The notes beneath the pieces are model-generated. The model made no database searches, was not told the DNA's origin, and was given only the letters and a program-made list of their open reading frames with translations. Below are positions 25,901 through 38,400 of a DNA stretch of 64,000 bases, one piece after another (position 1 is the first letter of the stretch; each line of letters starts with the position of its first letter). Position numbers and translations under genes: made by a program. Source of the stretch: Campylorhamphus procurvoides (lineage: Eukaryota; Chordata; Aves; Passeriformes; Dendrocolaptidae); contig WBMV01003156.1 in assembly GCA_013396655.1 (NCBI GenBank), positions 2,375,361 to 2,439,360 of the forward strand, given 5' to 3'.

Positions 25901-28639
25901 AGGCAAACATATGTACAATGTGTGTATAGCACTTCAGTAGTTTTATGTCATTTTATTTCTCATTTATACAGCAGCCTACCTTTAATGCCATCATTTATTA
26001 CTGCCTTTGGAAGTGCCCTCTGTCCTGATAAACTCATAATTTTCCTTTACACTCACTTTTGGAGCTGTCATCTCTTCTTTGATGAAATTTATTTATGTGA
26101 GTGGGGAAGTTCAGATGAGGAATGGTGTTTTCTTTAGTTTGGAAAGATTTTCAGTACAATTTAGTGAAGCATAATCAACTCAGCAAAGCTATGCATCTAC
26201 TCTAAGCAACTTGTCCTTGTCCTTGATTCCACTGTGTGGTCAATGAAGGAAAGCTGACATTTTCATGATGAGGACAAACTGCTTTTTTAGAGGCATTTCT
26301 CTCTCTCTCACACCCTTGTCATCCAGTCATTTGTACCAGAAGCTTCAGCCATGAGTTCTGACTAGATGCTTTAATTCAACAGCAATTAATTCAGCTAAAT
26401 GTGGGAGGACTCACATTCTACATTCTGCACTTTTCCTTTGGGATGTATAACTACTGTCTATGTCAAGTTGAAGAATCAGGTTTGAACTGAGCTGAGGTTG
26501 TCTCTTCCACTTAATTTCTTATTTTGTTAACAAGTTAATCATTTAGTGACACTTTAGTAAGAGAAAGAGGGGGAAAAACCAAGGACAAAAATGTAATTAT
26601 GAAGGTGCTACGAGAATTACTAATCATAGAATCATTTAAGTTGGAAAAGACCTTTAATATCATTGAGTTCAAGTATTGACCTAGCTCTGCCAAGTGCACC
26701 ACTAGACCATGTAAAGTTAATTTTGAAGTTATTCTCTAAGCTTGATGAATAAAGAGTGCATTTTCTGATTGATCTCATTGAAAAATATTTTATTGGTTGC
26801 TCTCTTCCAAGTCTCCTCCTCTCTAGTTCACGATTAGAGAACATAATGAGATATTGTAAAGGCATTTTTTTCTTGCAGTCTAAATGCAGAAATGAGCTCT
26901 GTAGCGAATAAACATATAAATACTCCTAACATTATCTGCCTTGCTTACATAGAAACACACGGCAACAAGTGTCTCATCAGTATTTGGTAGAAGACCTATC
27001 TAAATTGTGTAATAGTGCCTTAGGAGCTGGTCCTTCAGTTTGAACTGACTGAAATGTCTCTAGAACATGAAGCAATATGCCTTCAACAGCACAGCAACTC
27101 TGTCCCAAGCAAAGCAGCTTCTCCTTGGAGGAAAAGCTTTTCAACTGAACTGTTCTGCTGTGATAAGAGGTCCTATGTTTGGGCAATGCAAAGCATCTCC
27201 CAGCTGTGCTGTTCTCTGATGTATACAGCCTCAGGACTGCTCACTTCATGAGTAGGCTATCTTTTCTGCAGTCTAAGGTCCATCTTCAAAACTAGCACTG
27301 GCATTTAGGAGGGATCACCGATCTAAACACCTCTTCAGCACTTTGGAGTGAATGACTAACTTCTTCAAATCATTTCACCCTAGCCATCCCAAATTCAAAA
27401 TTGCGTCTCTGGGTTTTCCTCTGCATTGAAACAACATGTTTTCTACAGCAAATATACAGCAAATAGATAAAATTTTCACTTCATAAATGAGTAGCACAAA
27501 CTTCTGTTACTGATATTGTGCTCTTCTCCTGTTTTCTTTGCTTCTATTCCAAGTTCAGCTGATTTTTTCCAACTACCACAGAACAAACTAAAATATCATA
27601 GTATGAGCTGAAAGCAAGGTTATTGAGAGGTATTCAGATCACTCCAGGAAGTACAGTAGCTTTTATTTAAATACCCAGATGTAGGTTGGTAGATGTATTA
27701 GTATACAGCAACAAAAACAGGCAGCATGCTCAAGGGAATTGAATCAAACTGCCCAGAACTATGAGACACCCTCTCTGGACAGGACAGAGGTGCACAGCTG
27801 TAACATTCTGCTTTATGTTATCATTAACAAGTCTTAATGTCCATTTCCATGTCACCAATCATACAATTATAGCACCAAAATAATTCAATATTAGTGAGAT
27901 AATGGAATGGAAAAAGTGAGCTGATTTGTGATTAAATCCATTAACAAAAAGATGCTGACATAAGACTAGACAAAATAATTGGTTTCGGTACTACAACAGA
28001 GCACTAAATTTTGTTATCTGGTTTAAAACTTCAATTTCATTCTTTAATACATTACAGTTAACATAAAGTAGTCAAAATAATAGAAGATTTTTTTTTTCAT
28101 TGGCACTTTGATTAGAGGTATGAATTGATTTCATTATTTTTCCAAGAAACTTCTCTTTTTGTGGCCTCATTTTTATCTCTAAATCAGCATAACACATGCA
28201 GAAGTAAAGTAACAATCTATTATAAAGTTTTAGTGTTGAAAAAAAAAGAAAAATTTTCACTTTAACTAGCAGACAGTTCTTACACTAATTTCAGATTAAG
28301 TGCTATTCCACAGAGACAGCCATTTTAAAAGTGCATTATTACAGGTTAAAAATAAATTAACTGGAAAGGGTATTTTCATTATGGATTGTATCATCCCTGA
28401 AAACATAGTTAACAGCCCAAGAAAGTAATCAACACAAGAGAGATTAAGAACTAAAGAGAGAAATAGAATTCTGAAAAGTTATATTACAGTTGTATAATGG
28501 TGTCCTAAAAATAAAACATGTCTTAAGCAATCATGAAAGGAAACAAAAAAATGAAAACAAAATGACAAACAGCACCAAAACAGCTTCAAGCTTTTGACTG
28601 TCAAAAGATAAAACTAATGAAAGTATGGCTTTTACAAAC
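22976..28639 (-). other. DMD: DMD intron 16
   Basis: This intron of 5,664 nt separates the end of R3 from hinge 2. The only element I can name is a CR1 3'-end fragment at 26622-26716, in the same orientation as the gene. The remainder is AT-rich with no coding signal. Confidence 0.9.
26622..26716 (-). mobile_element. CR1 LINE 3'-end fragment
   Basis: AATCATAGAATCATTTAAGT, then TGGAAAAGACCTTTAATATC and the CTGCCAAGTGCACCACTAGA block, is the reverse complement of a CR1 3' end. Homology fades after about 95 bases. It is in the gene's sense orientation. Confidence 0.85.
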
Positions 28640-28819
28640 CTGTTTAGAATTGCTCTCCACCTTCTGCACAAGGCTGTCCCAGCGCTGGGCAAAATTTTCA
28701 AGACGACTTTCCAGCTTTTGAGCTACTGCTTTATTTTTCACAGCTACGAGGAGATCTTGGCTGAGAAACTTCAACTTACTCAACATTTGCCTCTTCATTT
28801 CTAGATCGCCTTTTAGGAT
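28640..28819 (-). CDS. DMD: DMD exon 16 (spectrin repeat R3, helices B-C)
   Basis: This 180-nt exon holds 60 whole codons (phase 0 to 0) and completes spectrin repeat R3. NFAQRWDSLVQKVE contains the helix C tryptophan; human has NFARCWDNLVQKLE. The middle (FLSQDLLVAVKNKAV) matches the human SLKQDLLSTLKNKSV pattern, so heptad hydrophobic spacing is kept despite many substitutions. The acceptor is TTTAACAG; the donor is CAG|GTTTGT, where the missing purine at +3 makes it weaker than most here. Exons 13 to 16 all begin and end between codons, so loss of any of them would keep the frame. This is a property of the family. Confidence 0.97.
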
Positions 28820-30020
28820 CTGTTAAACAAAGTCACAGAATGAAGAACAGTAAGTCATACACCAAAAAACCCACAAACAAACGAACAGAAAAAACCCCAT
28901 ATCCAACAAACTTAGAAGAAAAATTCTTAAGAGAGCATCATAAAGAACTGAAAATGGCTAAAGGCTCCTACAGTTCCATGCTGCTGTTACTGTAAAAAAT
29001 GCTGGCAGAGCTGACATAGTGGAATGGACATACTGCACTTCACAAAGCAATATAACATGGCAGGTGGAGCAACCCTGGACATCACAGCATGCCCCAGGTG
29101 GTGACATAAATCAAAAAGCTAACAGTTGTGTGACACTAATAACCTTAAAACTGCACTAATGTTAACAACTATATCAACATGTCAAACAATGTTTCTTTAA
29201 AATTTCAGTGTATGTTGTTATATATTGCATGTTAAAACTCTCTGGGGAAAAAAAAGAAAAAAGGTTCCGAGAAAAATAATATTTGACCTCTAACCAGGAT
29301 TATTAAAAAACCTAAACAAACAAAACAAAAACCTGAAATAAGAAAATAAGATTAAGGAGAGCCCTTGGGAATCCCAGGAGCCCTGCTGAGTGTGCCAAGG
29401 TCAGGCCTCTGCATGGGAGCCTGGGAACTCCTGTGTGCAACCTGAACACAGAGATGATAGCAGTCCTCACACCTCTCCTGGCGCAAACTCCCAAGGGTTC
29501 CTGAAACTCCTGAGATTGATACATGCAAAGCTGTCCATGAAGCAGGCTATTCACAGATCCAGTTCTTACCTGGCTTTACTTTTCAAAGCCTGGTTTACTT
29601 GATTGATTGCCATTCCTTAAGTATTCATTCTCTACACCCTAATCTGTGCTAACCTTGGCCAAATATTGACCTTTCTATGCAGCTGTGGATTGCATTTGAA
29701 CCCCCAAGGCATGAGAAGGGAGAATTATACAAATTGTTAGACAACAGAATTTAGTCTACATATAGTTTCTTATAGCTATATAATCCAAAACTGTAACAAA
29801 AATACAGCTCAGTAAAAGAAACATTCATAGTCTTTGTAATTAGTACTCTTTCTATTCAGCTGTGGTTTGAAACATTGTCATTACTAATGCTGGTTACAGT
29901 TAATACCAAAATTTAAATTGATATATCCCTAGGATAGAGAAGCTCACTGTATAGTTGGATATCTAGCAGACAGAGGAAAGTAGATGGAAAACAGTTTACC
30001 ATCTTAAATTTCAAGCATTG

Positions 30021-30057
30021 CTCTCTCTCTCTATATATATATATATACACACACACC
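30021..30057. repeat. Compound microsatellite (CT)n(AT)n(AC)n
   Basis: Three dinucleotide runs follow each other without interruption: CT to about 30032, AT to about 30047, AC to about 30057. This is typical of slippage with successive point mutation. It should be polymorphic. Confidence 0.9.
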
Positions 30058-31599
30058 TTCTGCCTCACCTACAGTGTCGGAAAAGCTCATGTGGAAGTCG
30101 CTACACACACTGACTAACAGAACTAAAAACAGTATATGCTGTAAACCAATAGTTAATTCTGAACAGCACTGTTTTATTCCAACCTCCCCAACTCACATCA
30201 GCTGCACAATACACCCATGAGTTCAGCATCAATCCAAGAATCATGGAGAACAAGCAGGAAATGAAACACTAGAAAGAGAAGGATGCTCAAACTTTCCATG
30301 TCAAAGACACTGCGCACTATGACTTAATATGCTTTTGTGATAGATACAGGCAGCCTCTCAAATTATACTGACAGATTCCGTTGTCACATTTTCTGTCAGT
30401 GGGCAATAACAAAAAATAGGCTCTATTTTCTATCCCAATGCAAGAACAGACAAGAAATACTTAAATTCAAGACCTAAAATGCTAATACTAGCCACAAAAT
30501 ACGTAATGTATCAATCTGCAAGACAAGAAATAGTAGTTTGTTTCATGAAATTAATTATCAAATATTCAGTCATAGCTTCTGTCAAATATTTTGTCATTGC
30601 GCACTGTAAGCCCTAAAATTTGAACATTATTTCTTATTTGCTGGTAATGTGCTTCTACTATTTTTTAAGTTTTTAATTATTTCTGTATTTTTCATCTTTA
30701 TACATCAAAAACTTTCTTTCCTCATTGTAATAATCTAACCAGCAACATCCATAGCAATTTCTCAGCTGCTAAGAGATTTATTCCAGTAAAAATAATAGTG
30801 CAATTTTCCATATTTCTTTTCCATAATAAGTAAAAAAGAATTGCATTAGGTGAAGCAGAAGACTTAATTAATGGAACATTTACTAAAAATATATAGAGAT
30901 AGATCTTACACACCTTTGCAACAGCTCTCAAAATTTAAAAAAAAATAATAAGATGAATTTTACAGAATACAAAATGTAGGCACAGGACATCAAAACAATC
31001 TATCAAGCACCTGTGCCATACATGACAGCAAAATTTCACCTCGATCCTACATTCTCAGTGCATCACATCTTCCAGCTTGGTCCACACCCCGTTTTACCCT
31101 CTGCCTGGTGTAAGAATTTAGAGACAATTATAATGTCAGTGAATAGATGGTGGGTGGGAAATAACAGTTGTTTTAAGGAGATATTTTTAAAACTAGAGCA
31201 ACTAACCATCAACATCAGGAAAAAAAATGGAGAAAAGTCAGTCTTAATACATGCACAAAGTAGTAAAGACTAAACAGTTTTCCTGACCTTTAGACTAAGA
31301 CGATCCCAGAAGGGAGTTACTGACAAAGAAGAAAAATTTTCACATACAATTACTGAATAAATCCTTTGAAACAAACCACTGGAGATTAGTAAAACATAAA
31401 AATTTCTTGGGAAAACCAATCTTATCTTATCAAAAATTCTTACAGCTATTACATATCCAGTACATAAATAAAGAAGAAATCTGACTTGATGATATAAATT
31501 TTACCACAATGTTGGAACTGGGTGAATTGCTACAATGCTCAAAATATATTTTACCTGAATTACTCTAATAACACTGAATATGTAACTACTAATGCTGAG

Positions 31600-32070
31600 G
31601 GGAAAAAGGGAGACAACACCTCTGCCAGGTTTACATGGCAAGATTTTGGCACCAGGGGAGCTGCAAGGCTGGCTTCTGAGAAGACACCAGGAAGTGCCCC
31701 GATGATGGAGAAAACAAGTTTCAGATGGCTCTAAAACAGACCCAAAGCTGAGCCCATTTGATGGCAAAAGTAGGGTAAAAAATGCTGTGCAGCAGCTGTA
31801 GTAGAGAGGAATGAGAAAAATGTGAAACATCTCAGCAGACACTGAGGTCAGAGAAGGAGGAGCTCCAGGCTCCGGAGCAGAGCTTTGTCTGCAGCCCATG
31901 GTGGGGCAGTGGTCCCGCTGTACCCACAGAGCATCCTGCCAGGCCAGAGAGCCACCTGCAGCCCTTGGAGGGTCCCATGGCAGAGTTGGATGTGCTCTGA
32001 ATCAATGTGTGACCCTGTGGAGAGCCCACACTGGAGCAGGCTCCAGTCAGGGGACATTAATGTGATATGA
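31600..32070 (+). mobile_element. Probable avian retroelement fragment (class uncertain)
   Basis: This 470-base stretch is much richer in GC than the intron around it. It contains phrases I associate with a dispersed repeat of bird genomes: GAGAAGGAGGAGCTCCAGGC, then repeated CTGCAGCCCATGG / CTGCAGCCCTTGGAGG units, and GAGCCCACACTGGAGCAGGC. The repeated units suggest a degenerate internal tandem structure. I think it is derived from an endogenous retrovirus or LTR element, but the boundaries and class are guesses. The open frames across it are not recognisable. Confidence 0.45.
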
Positions 32071-35000
32071 GTCAATTTTTTTCATATTGTGAACAGCTTC
32101 TCAACAGACCTATTTCACTTCAGTCACTTTAGAATGCTTAGGGCCTTGTAGGAGGGTTGTAGAATTTCAAATCAACAGTCATAATGCTAAATAGTTTAAT
32201 AAAATACCTTCAGAAATTTCTTTCAGGCTTAAGAGACTGGCTAAAGAACGAGACCTTAATCTTGTCAAGTTCGACATATAAGAGAGGCAGGAAAAATAGG
32301 CTGGAATCTCTTATGCCATACCACAATATCAAACTTACAATTCTTAAGGTTTAAAAGGAAAAACTGACGCTGTAATTTCTTGCTGGAAATGATTAAACAA
32401 CTGAGACACCAAACTATCGTATCATTAAGAATGTAAGTATTTTCATGCTAGTGAAAGGATTCATTGCCTCACAGACTCACTTTTACAACTCATGAAGAAG
32501 CTGGCCTAGTTGTGAGAGTGATTCTAAAGTGACAGTTTCTGCTTTACTACATTCAAACACATGTCTATGTCTGAAATAAAAATACATCAAAAGACAGGTT
32601 TGATGTGCATGCCAGGGTCAGGATAGCATGATCCCATTTTCCCCTATTTCTAAAAGCTAGTTGAAGAGATGAAGAATATATTCCCTGAAAAAAAAAAAAT
32701 CACGTGGGTGATGCACAAATGCCCCATGATTCAAGCAAGATTAAAATGGTAAATCTTCATACACAAAAATCCTGATAATTTGGCACTGTGTGAATGCAAA
32801 AATACATACTCATTGGAATTTGGAGGTGACTGCTCTTAGATCTAAAACCTGATAGAGGAATTCCAAAAATAAAAAATATTTTTCTGCTACAAATCAAAAC
32901 CACAGAAGAGGCAGTGTTCTTGCATACCCCCAACATTTAAATACCTAAACTACTGCATTACGAATCAGCCATTTGTAAAAAAAAAAAAAGTAAGGTTACT
33001 CATGTGTAAAAAAGATTATGCTGCTGTTAATAAACCCCACCTGTTCCCTTATGGATGACATGATTCTTGTTGAGGATCAGGGCAATGGGAAAATCACTTT
33101 ATATACTGTTTTTCATTCTGCTTCATGGAAGACCACAATGATTTCATGACAATAATGCTAAACAATTTAAGCTGGCAAAATAATTTTAACTTCATAAGAG
33201 TCTATATTTATTTTCTTAATCAAATTACGAAAATACTAAAGTGTTTCCCTTTTCGCATTTTGCTTTCAAGCAATTCTGAAAGGTATCCAAACTGGTTTTT
33301 CACAGTTTCTGATAAATATTGTAACCCTCAGTAACCATTTCCTCTAGCAACTTTCTGAAACCCAAAAGTACTAATTTATTGAATAAATCTGAATTTCTTG
33401 TAATATATTTAATTCATCTAGGTACCCTAAAGCCTCCTGAGTTGCCTCTAATTTGTTATGCATTAATAAAGGTCTGGCCTGAAGCCGATTTCAAGAGCTC
33501 TTACATGTTAGAGGACTGAAATTTCCAAGAAATATACGCCATGACTACATGAAGTTTCCTTACTTTAGAAAGAAGTTGACTTAATCCTAACTAATCTTTA
33601 ATCAAAATCCAACTCTGTACTTCTAAATGCATGTTTTTTAAACCCCTAAAAGCTGCAGAAAGAAAAAGAAGGGAAGGGGGGAAAACCCCATACATGGGGT
33701 AGTGGAATAATTACATCTGAAGATGATGCTAAAAAAAATCAATCTTTTGGGTCTTGATTTTTGGAAAAAACAATTAACAAATATTAATGACTTAGTCATT
33801 CTACAAACTGAAAGGACATTTACTGCCAATTCTGAACCAGACAGAATGTTGTTAGGAATTAAATAATAAATCCATAGGATTATTTTTTTTTTAATTTATA
33901 CGTTTGTATATGGGAAGAAAAAATAGAGTAAATTTTTAAAAAATCACTTAAACTTCAGAGACATCATGGTATTTTTACTGACACAAGATCTGAGTGCTTC
34001 TACTTTTAATACAGAATGATGAGAAATAAATTAATTTTTGAAGATCCACAGTCGAGCCTTAGATATATATAACAACGATATGTGTAGTCAATAAGAATTA
34101 ATAAGGAACACATAATTAATTATTAATAAAGCCATTAACGTGTTTATTACTAATAGACAATTAAAAGAGATAATTAATAATAAATGAGAATCCTTCACTC
34201 TTTAAAAACTCTAGTAATCTGTAAAAACATCTTTAAATAATGCCTAGGAGACTCCACTCCCTCACATCTGAAAAAAAAAAGTCCCCACAATAGTTCTGTT
34301 TAAACAGAATATTACCAATTATTTTTAATATTTTAATATTTTCTTACTATTAATTTATCATTGAGTAATAAATATTTAAATATTATAAATATTCCTTTTT
34401 AAGGCAATAATAATTTACCTATTTTAACCAAAGCGTTGACATGACTTTTTCGTTTTCTCTAAATGTACAGGCATTCATGTGCAAAAAGAGCCCATGTAAT
34501 ATAATTTTCTTTAGAAATGCCTTAGTGCTACAAACCCGTTGGCAAGTCGAGGCTGTGACAAGTTTTCCATCTCTACAGGCACAGCATCTTTCTAGGTCTG
34601 TCAGACTTACATTTCCCCCATAAAGACAATGCATGGTAAAGTATTTGCTGAAGAGCAACATAGAGGACATAGTGAAGAGGTGCTTTTGTGCATGTAACTA
34701 GATTTCTGATGTTGAGGTATAGTTGTAAAGCGATACTAATTTCAATATTTCACAACTTCTAAGCCTTTAGCTTTTTCAAATCCGAGGAATGTATAACAGG
34801 GCTTGCTTTATAAGTGCTAAGTCACATGCATATGTCTTTGCATATATTCATATATACTCTGTTTCACATGCAACATATACACCAACAGTATCAACAGAGG
34901 AACTTTCAGTATAGAACTATACATATTTTTAAGACACCCAAAGTCTATTTTAGTTTGTAAGCTTTTGGCTTAAGTGGAAATAAAGGAAAACATCTGAACC

Positions 35001-35185
35001 TCTGGGTTCCATTATTAGCAAGGCTATGGACCAACCTATTCCATGCACAAGAGTAAATGTTCAGTCCCAAAGTGTGGAACAGATGTTCTGTTAAACCACA
35101 TGGTCTGAGAGTAGGATAAAGCCAGGTGCATTCAGAGTCAGATTAAGAAAATTGAACATGAAATAGAAGAGAGATAAATACATAC

Positions 35186-35293
35186 AGCTAATTTGCTTAG
35201 ATTGGTCAGCATTTCATTTTGATCTTCAAAGCCCGTTGTACGAATTTTGGTCACAGCCTCCTCTTTCTCAGTAAGCCATGCATCAAAAAGGCA
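35186..35293 (-). CDS. DMD: DMD exon 15 (spectrin repeat R3, helix A)
   Basis: This 108-nt exon holds 36 whole codons. CLFDAWLTEKEEAV contains the helix A tryptophan of repeat R3, and RTTGFEDQNEML is one residue from the human TTGFKDQNEML motif. Its acceptor (TTATTTTCAG) ends the very short intron 14, so exons 14 and 15 are separated by only 85 nt and may be recognised as a pair by intron definition. The donor is GCT|GTATGT. Confidence 0.97.
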
Positions 35294-35378
35294 CTGAAAA
35301 TAAAGTGGAGAGAAAAAGCTTCAGTCAGGCCTTTCCTAGTGCAATATTTTGAATTTATAAGTGCCAAAAATGACTCAC
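35294..35378 (-). other. DMD: DMD intron 14, 85-nt mini-intron
   Basis: The complete intron is only 85 nt long. It has a consensus donor GTGAGT, a candidate branch site CTGAC whose A is at 35325 (31 nt before the acceptor), a pyrimidine stretch CTTTTTCTCTCC, and the acceptor TTTTCAG. In human DMD, intron 14 is likewise the shortest intron, about 0.1 kb, so the tiny size is an old feature of the gene. Confidence 0.96.
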
Positions 35379-35480
35379 CTGCTCTTCTGCAAAATGCTGC
35401 CATTTGCGAAGAATATCTTGCAGAAGGACCCATCGATCTTCTGTCCATCTACAGATGGCTGCCCACCGCTTTCCAAAGTG
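35379..35480 (-). CDS. DMD: DMD exon 14 (R2 helix C, start of R3)
   Basis: This 102-nt exon holds 34 whole codons. The block ICRWTEDRWVLLQDIL is identical to human dystrophin and is the most conserved stretch in the window. The first residues (HFGKRW) and the following tryptophans are helix C of R2, running into the start of R3. The acceptor is TCTCTGTAG and the donor CAG|GTGAGT, a near-perfect consensus. It pairs with exon 15 across a minimal intron. Confidence 0.97.
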
Positions 35481-38400
35481 CTACAGAGAAAGGAGCAGAA
35501 AAGAGAGGTTTGCACTGGTTTACTTATTTTCTTCCCTAAATAAGGCAAGTTCTTTAAAAGTTTTTATGAAAAGACTTTTTTAGTTTTTTTTTCAGTTTTA
35601 TGCCCTTAAAATAAATTGAATGTCCCACTGAAAAGGATCCTAGCTCCATTTAAAATAAAATCAACACGGAAAAGCAATAGATCCAAAATAGAGTATCTTA
35701 ATACTAATCCACAGAAAGAGTTTTCTATTAAGCATCTAATACTCCACTTATAAAAAACCCCGCCCATTTCAAAACTTTGCAACGGCCTAAACATAACAAC
35801 ATAATTATGATGCCTCAAAGATGTGGTCAGAGCACAAAATTATTTGGTTTTCAATTTATACCATCAGTGCAGTTGATCTAAGTTCCTTTCTTAAAATATT
35901 GGAGTGGGAAAGTCCCACTTTATAAGCTAACACACCAACACAGATTCCACTGAGCTTTCCCAAGTACTCATAGCATATGCTATTATATACATTTTAAAAT
36001 TACACAAAACACTACCTTGTTCTCTCTACTTTATTTTAGTTGAAATCAAACATTATTACTTTCTTTTAAATTCCATTTTAAAAATGCTTAGGTTGGAGCA
36101 GCAGACATAATACTGCTGTGACGGAGCAACATGATATAAAACTTTTATCATAATGATACATAATTATCTAATTACCCCTGAGCATCATATGCAAGTGATT
36201 CAACTGTTCCCCCTAAACAAACAAAAAACAACACCCCTCCCCTTATAAAATCTAAAGGATATTCTATGCTATCGTATACTTATTTTTTCATCTACTTCAA
36301 AAGCACCTCTGGACAAAAGGATAATAGTGTCTTCCTTTTTTAATATGTATTTATTCACTTTATGGTTCCTATGAGTCCCTTATAACTTTAGATATTACAC
36401 AATTCTATATTTTTCACATTCACATATTTTTATAGGGATTATAATTTAATTTTAGCAAAAACACAGCATTCAAGTGGTGGATTTTCAAAACTAAGAGATT
36501 AAAATCAGAGCCATATTTTCTATCAGGAAGGAAAATTTTTATTTTCACTTCCTAGTAAACAAACAGTAAAATTTCAGAACGCCAATTGAATTTTCTTTAA
36601 AAAAATTACGTCAAAGTAAAAAATCAGAGACAATGTTTTTGTTGAGTGAAAACTAAAACCATAACAAATATTTCAGACTAGACAGCTGCCACACCATTGA
36701 GTTATTTCACATTGGATATTGCCTCAGTTTAGAAAAATGAAAACTCTCTCCAATTAACTGGCATAATAACGCTAATTTAAATACATGTCAATTCTTCAAC
36801 AGCTCAAATAAATTTCACAGTAATAGACAAGTCTTCAGTCACAAAGGAGATTTTGAGCAAGTTGTTTTGTTTGCCTCTTCTAGCCTTAATATGGGGATCA
36901 CAGTTTGGGTATATTTTTGAAATTCTGTAATGGATAATTGCTTTTTCCCCTAATTATATATAGACAGAAATCAAGTTATTTTGCAAATCTGAGAATGGGA
37001 TTTCTTTTCACATTAAAGTCACCTTTGATGTCAGTGTTTGCATTCCATTGAACATAATGTGATCAAAGATCACCAGTTCAAACAAACACAAAACAGTTCA
37101 GGTTTTGAATGGGAATATTCCATAGAGCTAATTTCAATATTAACAGAAACAAATACTTGCTGGTGAAATTTATTGCCTCAACTTGCCAAGAAATAGAGTA
37201 GAACATATTTTACTCATTTATTTTACCCACTCTTCACTAACTAAAATTGAAAAATTTTATGACAGAGAATAGTGCAGAAAACTATTCAGACAGCTACTCC
37301 AAATTGTCCTTTTTTAAATTGTTTCAGTTTTTCCTTTTATAAAAACATGATTTTTAAGGAGTATTTTTTAGCCCCACAAGCTAAATGATATGTATACTGT
37401 AACACCTAAAGTATTTTCTGCAAAATTATACCTTGACTTAATTCATAGGTTTGAAAATCTAAAAGCCTTAATACAACAAAATTATGTATTATATTTAGTT
37501 TCATTTGTCCTTACTCTGATTACATTTTCAGTTTAGCTCAAGACAACCTCAATATTTCCCTCCTCTTTCTCTAAGCCCAGAAGACAACCTGGCAGAACTG
37601 GAATATCTAGCACTTGTTCAGTTTTTTATATTTAATCAACCTTTTTTTAACTTGCTAATTATAAGCTGAAAAATCATAAGCATCTCCTTCCTCAGAGCTA
37701 TTTTATAAAAATCCTCATACCTGAGTAATTTTAAAATATCTCATTTTCAAGTAGCTGAAAAGAAAATAATTTGCTCTCCATATCTGCAGTAATATCTCCA
37801 TCAAGTTGCCTTTATCACTATGATATACCTTCAAAACTAATTTTTGTTTCATCTTCTAGAAAATGACAAAACCTCAAGAGTGTAAGATCAAATATGTGGC
37901 TCTGCATTTACTCTTCTTGCATAGCAAAGAAGGTTTTGCTGAGTCAATACAAAATGCTATTCTCAGAACATGATTTTAAAGAGCCAACAAACCTATCTTT
38001 TTTTTTGTCTTAATAATCATTTATTTTAATTAAGTAAAATGACCACTGATAGAAGTGTTGATATTGTGACCTGCCTTAAAACTTCTTTTCTCATAAGAGG
38101 TCTTAACAACCATCAGAACAAGACACGCTGTTTGGTTGAACAGATTTAAGACGTGAAGTTTGAAATATGTCAGGACTGTCTATTTAGAAAGTAATATTTG
38201 ACTACTAAATCACATGGTGCTCGACTTTAACATCAAACAGCAGTCAATGCTGCAAGCAGCCTGTGTGATGCCCAGGAACTCACACTGCACACAAATGTCT
38301 TGTTCCTAAAGCCTGGGAAAACAAATCTCCAGAGAAACTGAATGAATCCAGACTAACAAGTAAAATGCTCCCCTGCTTCCTCAAAAGGCCTCTTTTTACA

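Larger units (their letters stand above)
28820..35185 (-). other. DMD: DMD intron 15
   Basis: This intron is 6,366 nt long. It contains a compound CT/AT/AC microsatellite (30021-30057), a probable retroelement fragment (about 31600-32070), a GC-richer unassigned patch (29345-29560), and very AT-rich stretches at 34030-34200 and 34310-34400 with short AT palindromes. Confidence 0.9.

Noticed and set aside
34030..34400. Very AT-rich stretch as a replication origin or matrix attachment region
   Set aside because: Composition alone does not support such a call; AT-rich introns are the rule in this window.
35219..35539. 106-codon plus-strand open frame over exons 14 and 15
   Set aside because: It is the antisense shadow of two coding exons and the mini-intron between them; the minus-strand frame gives clear dystrophin.
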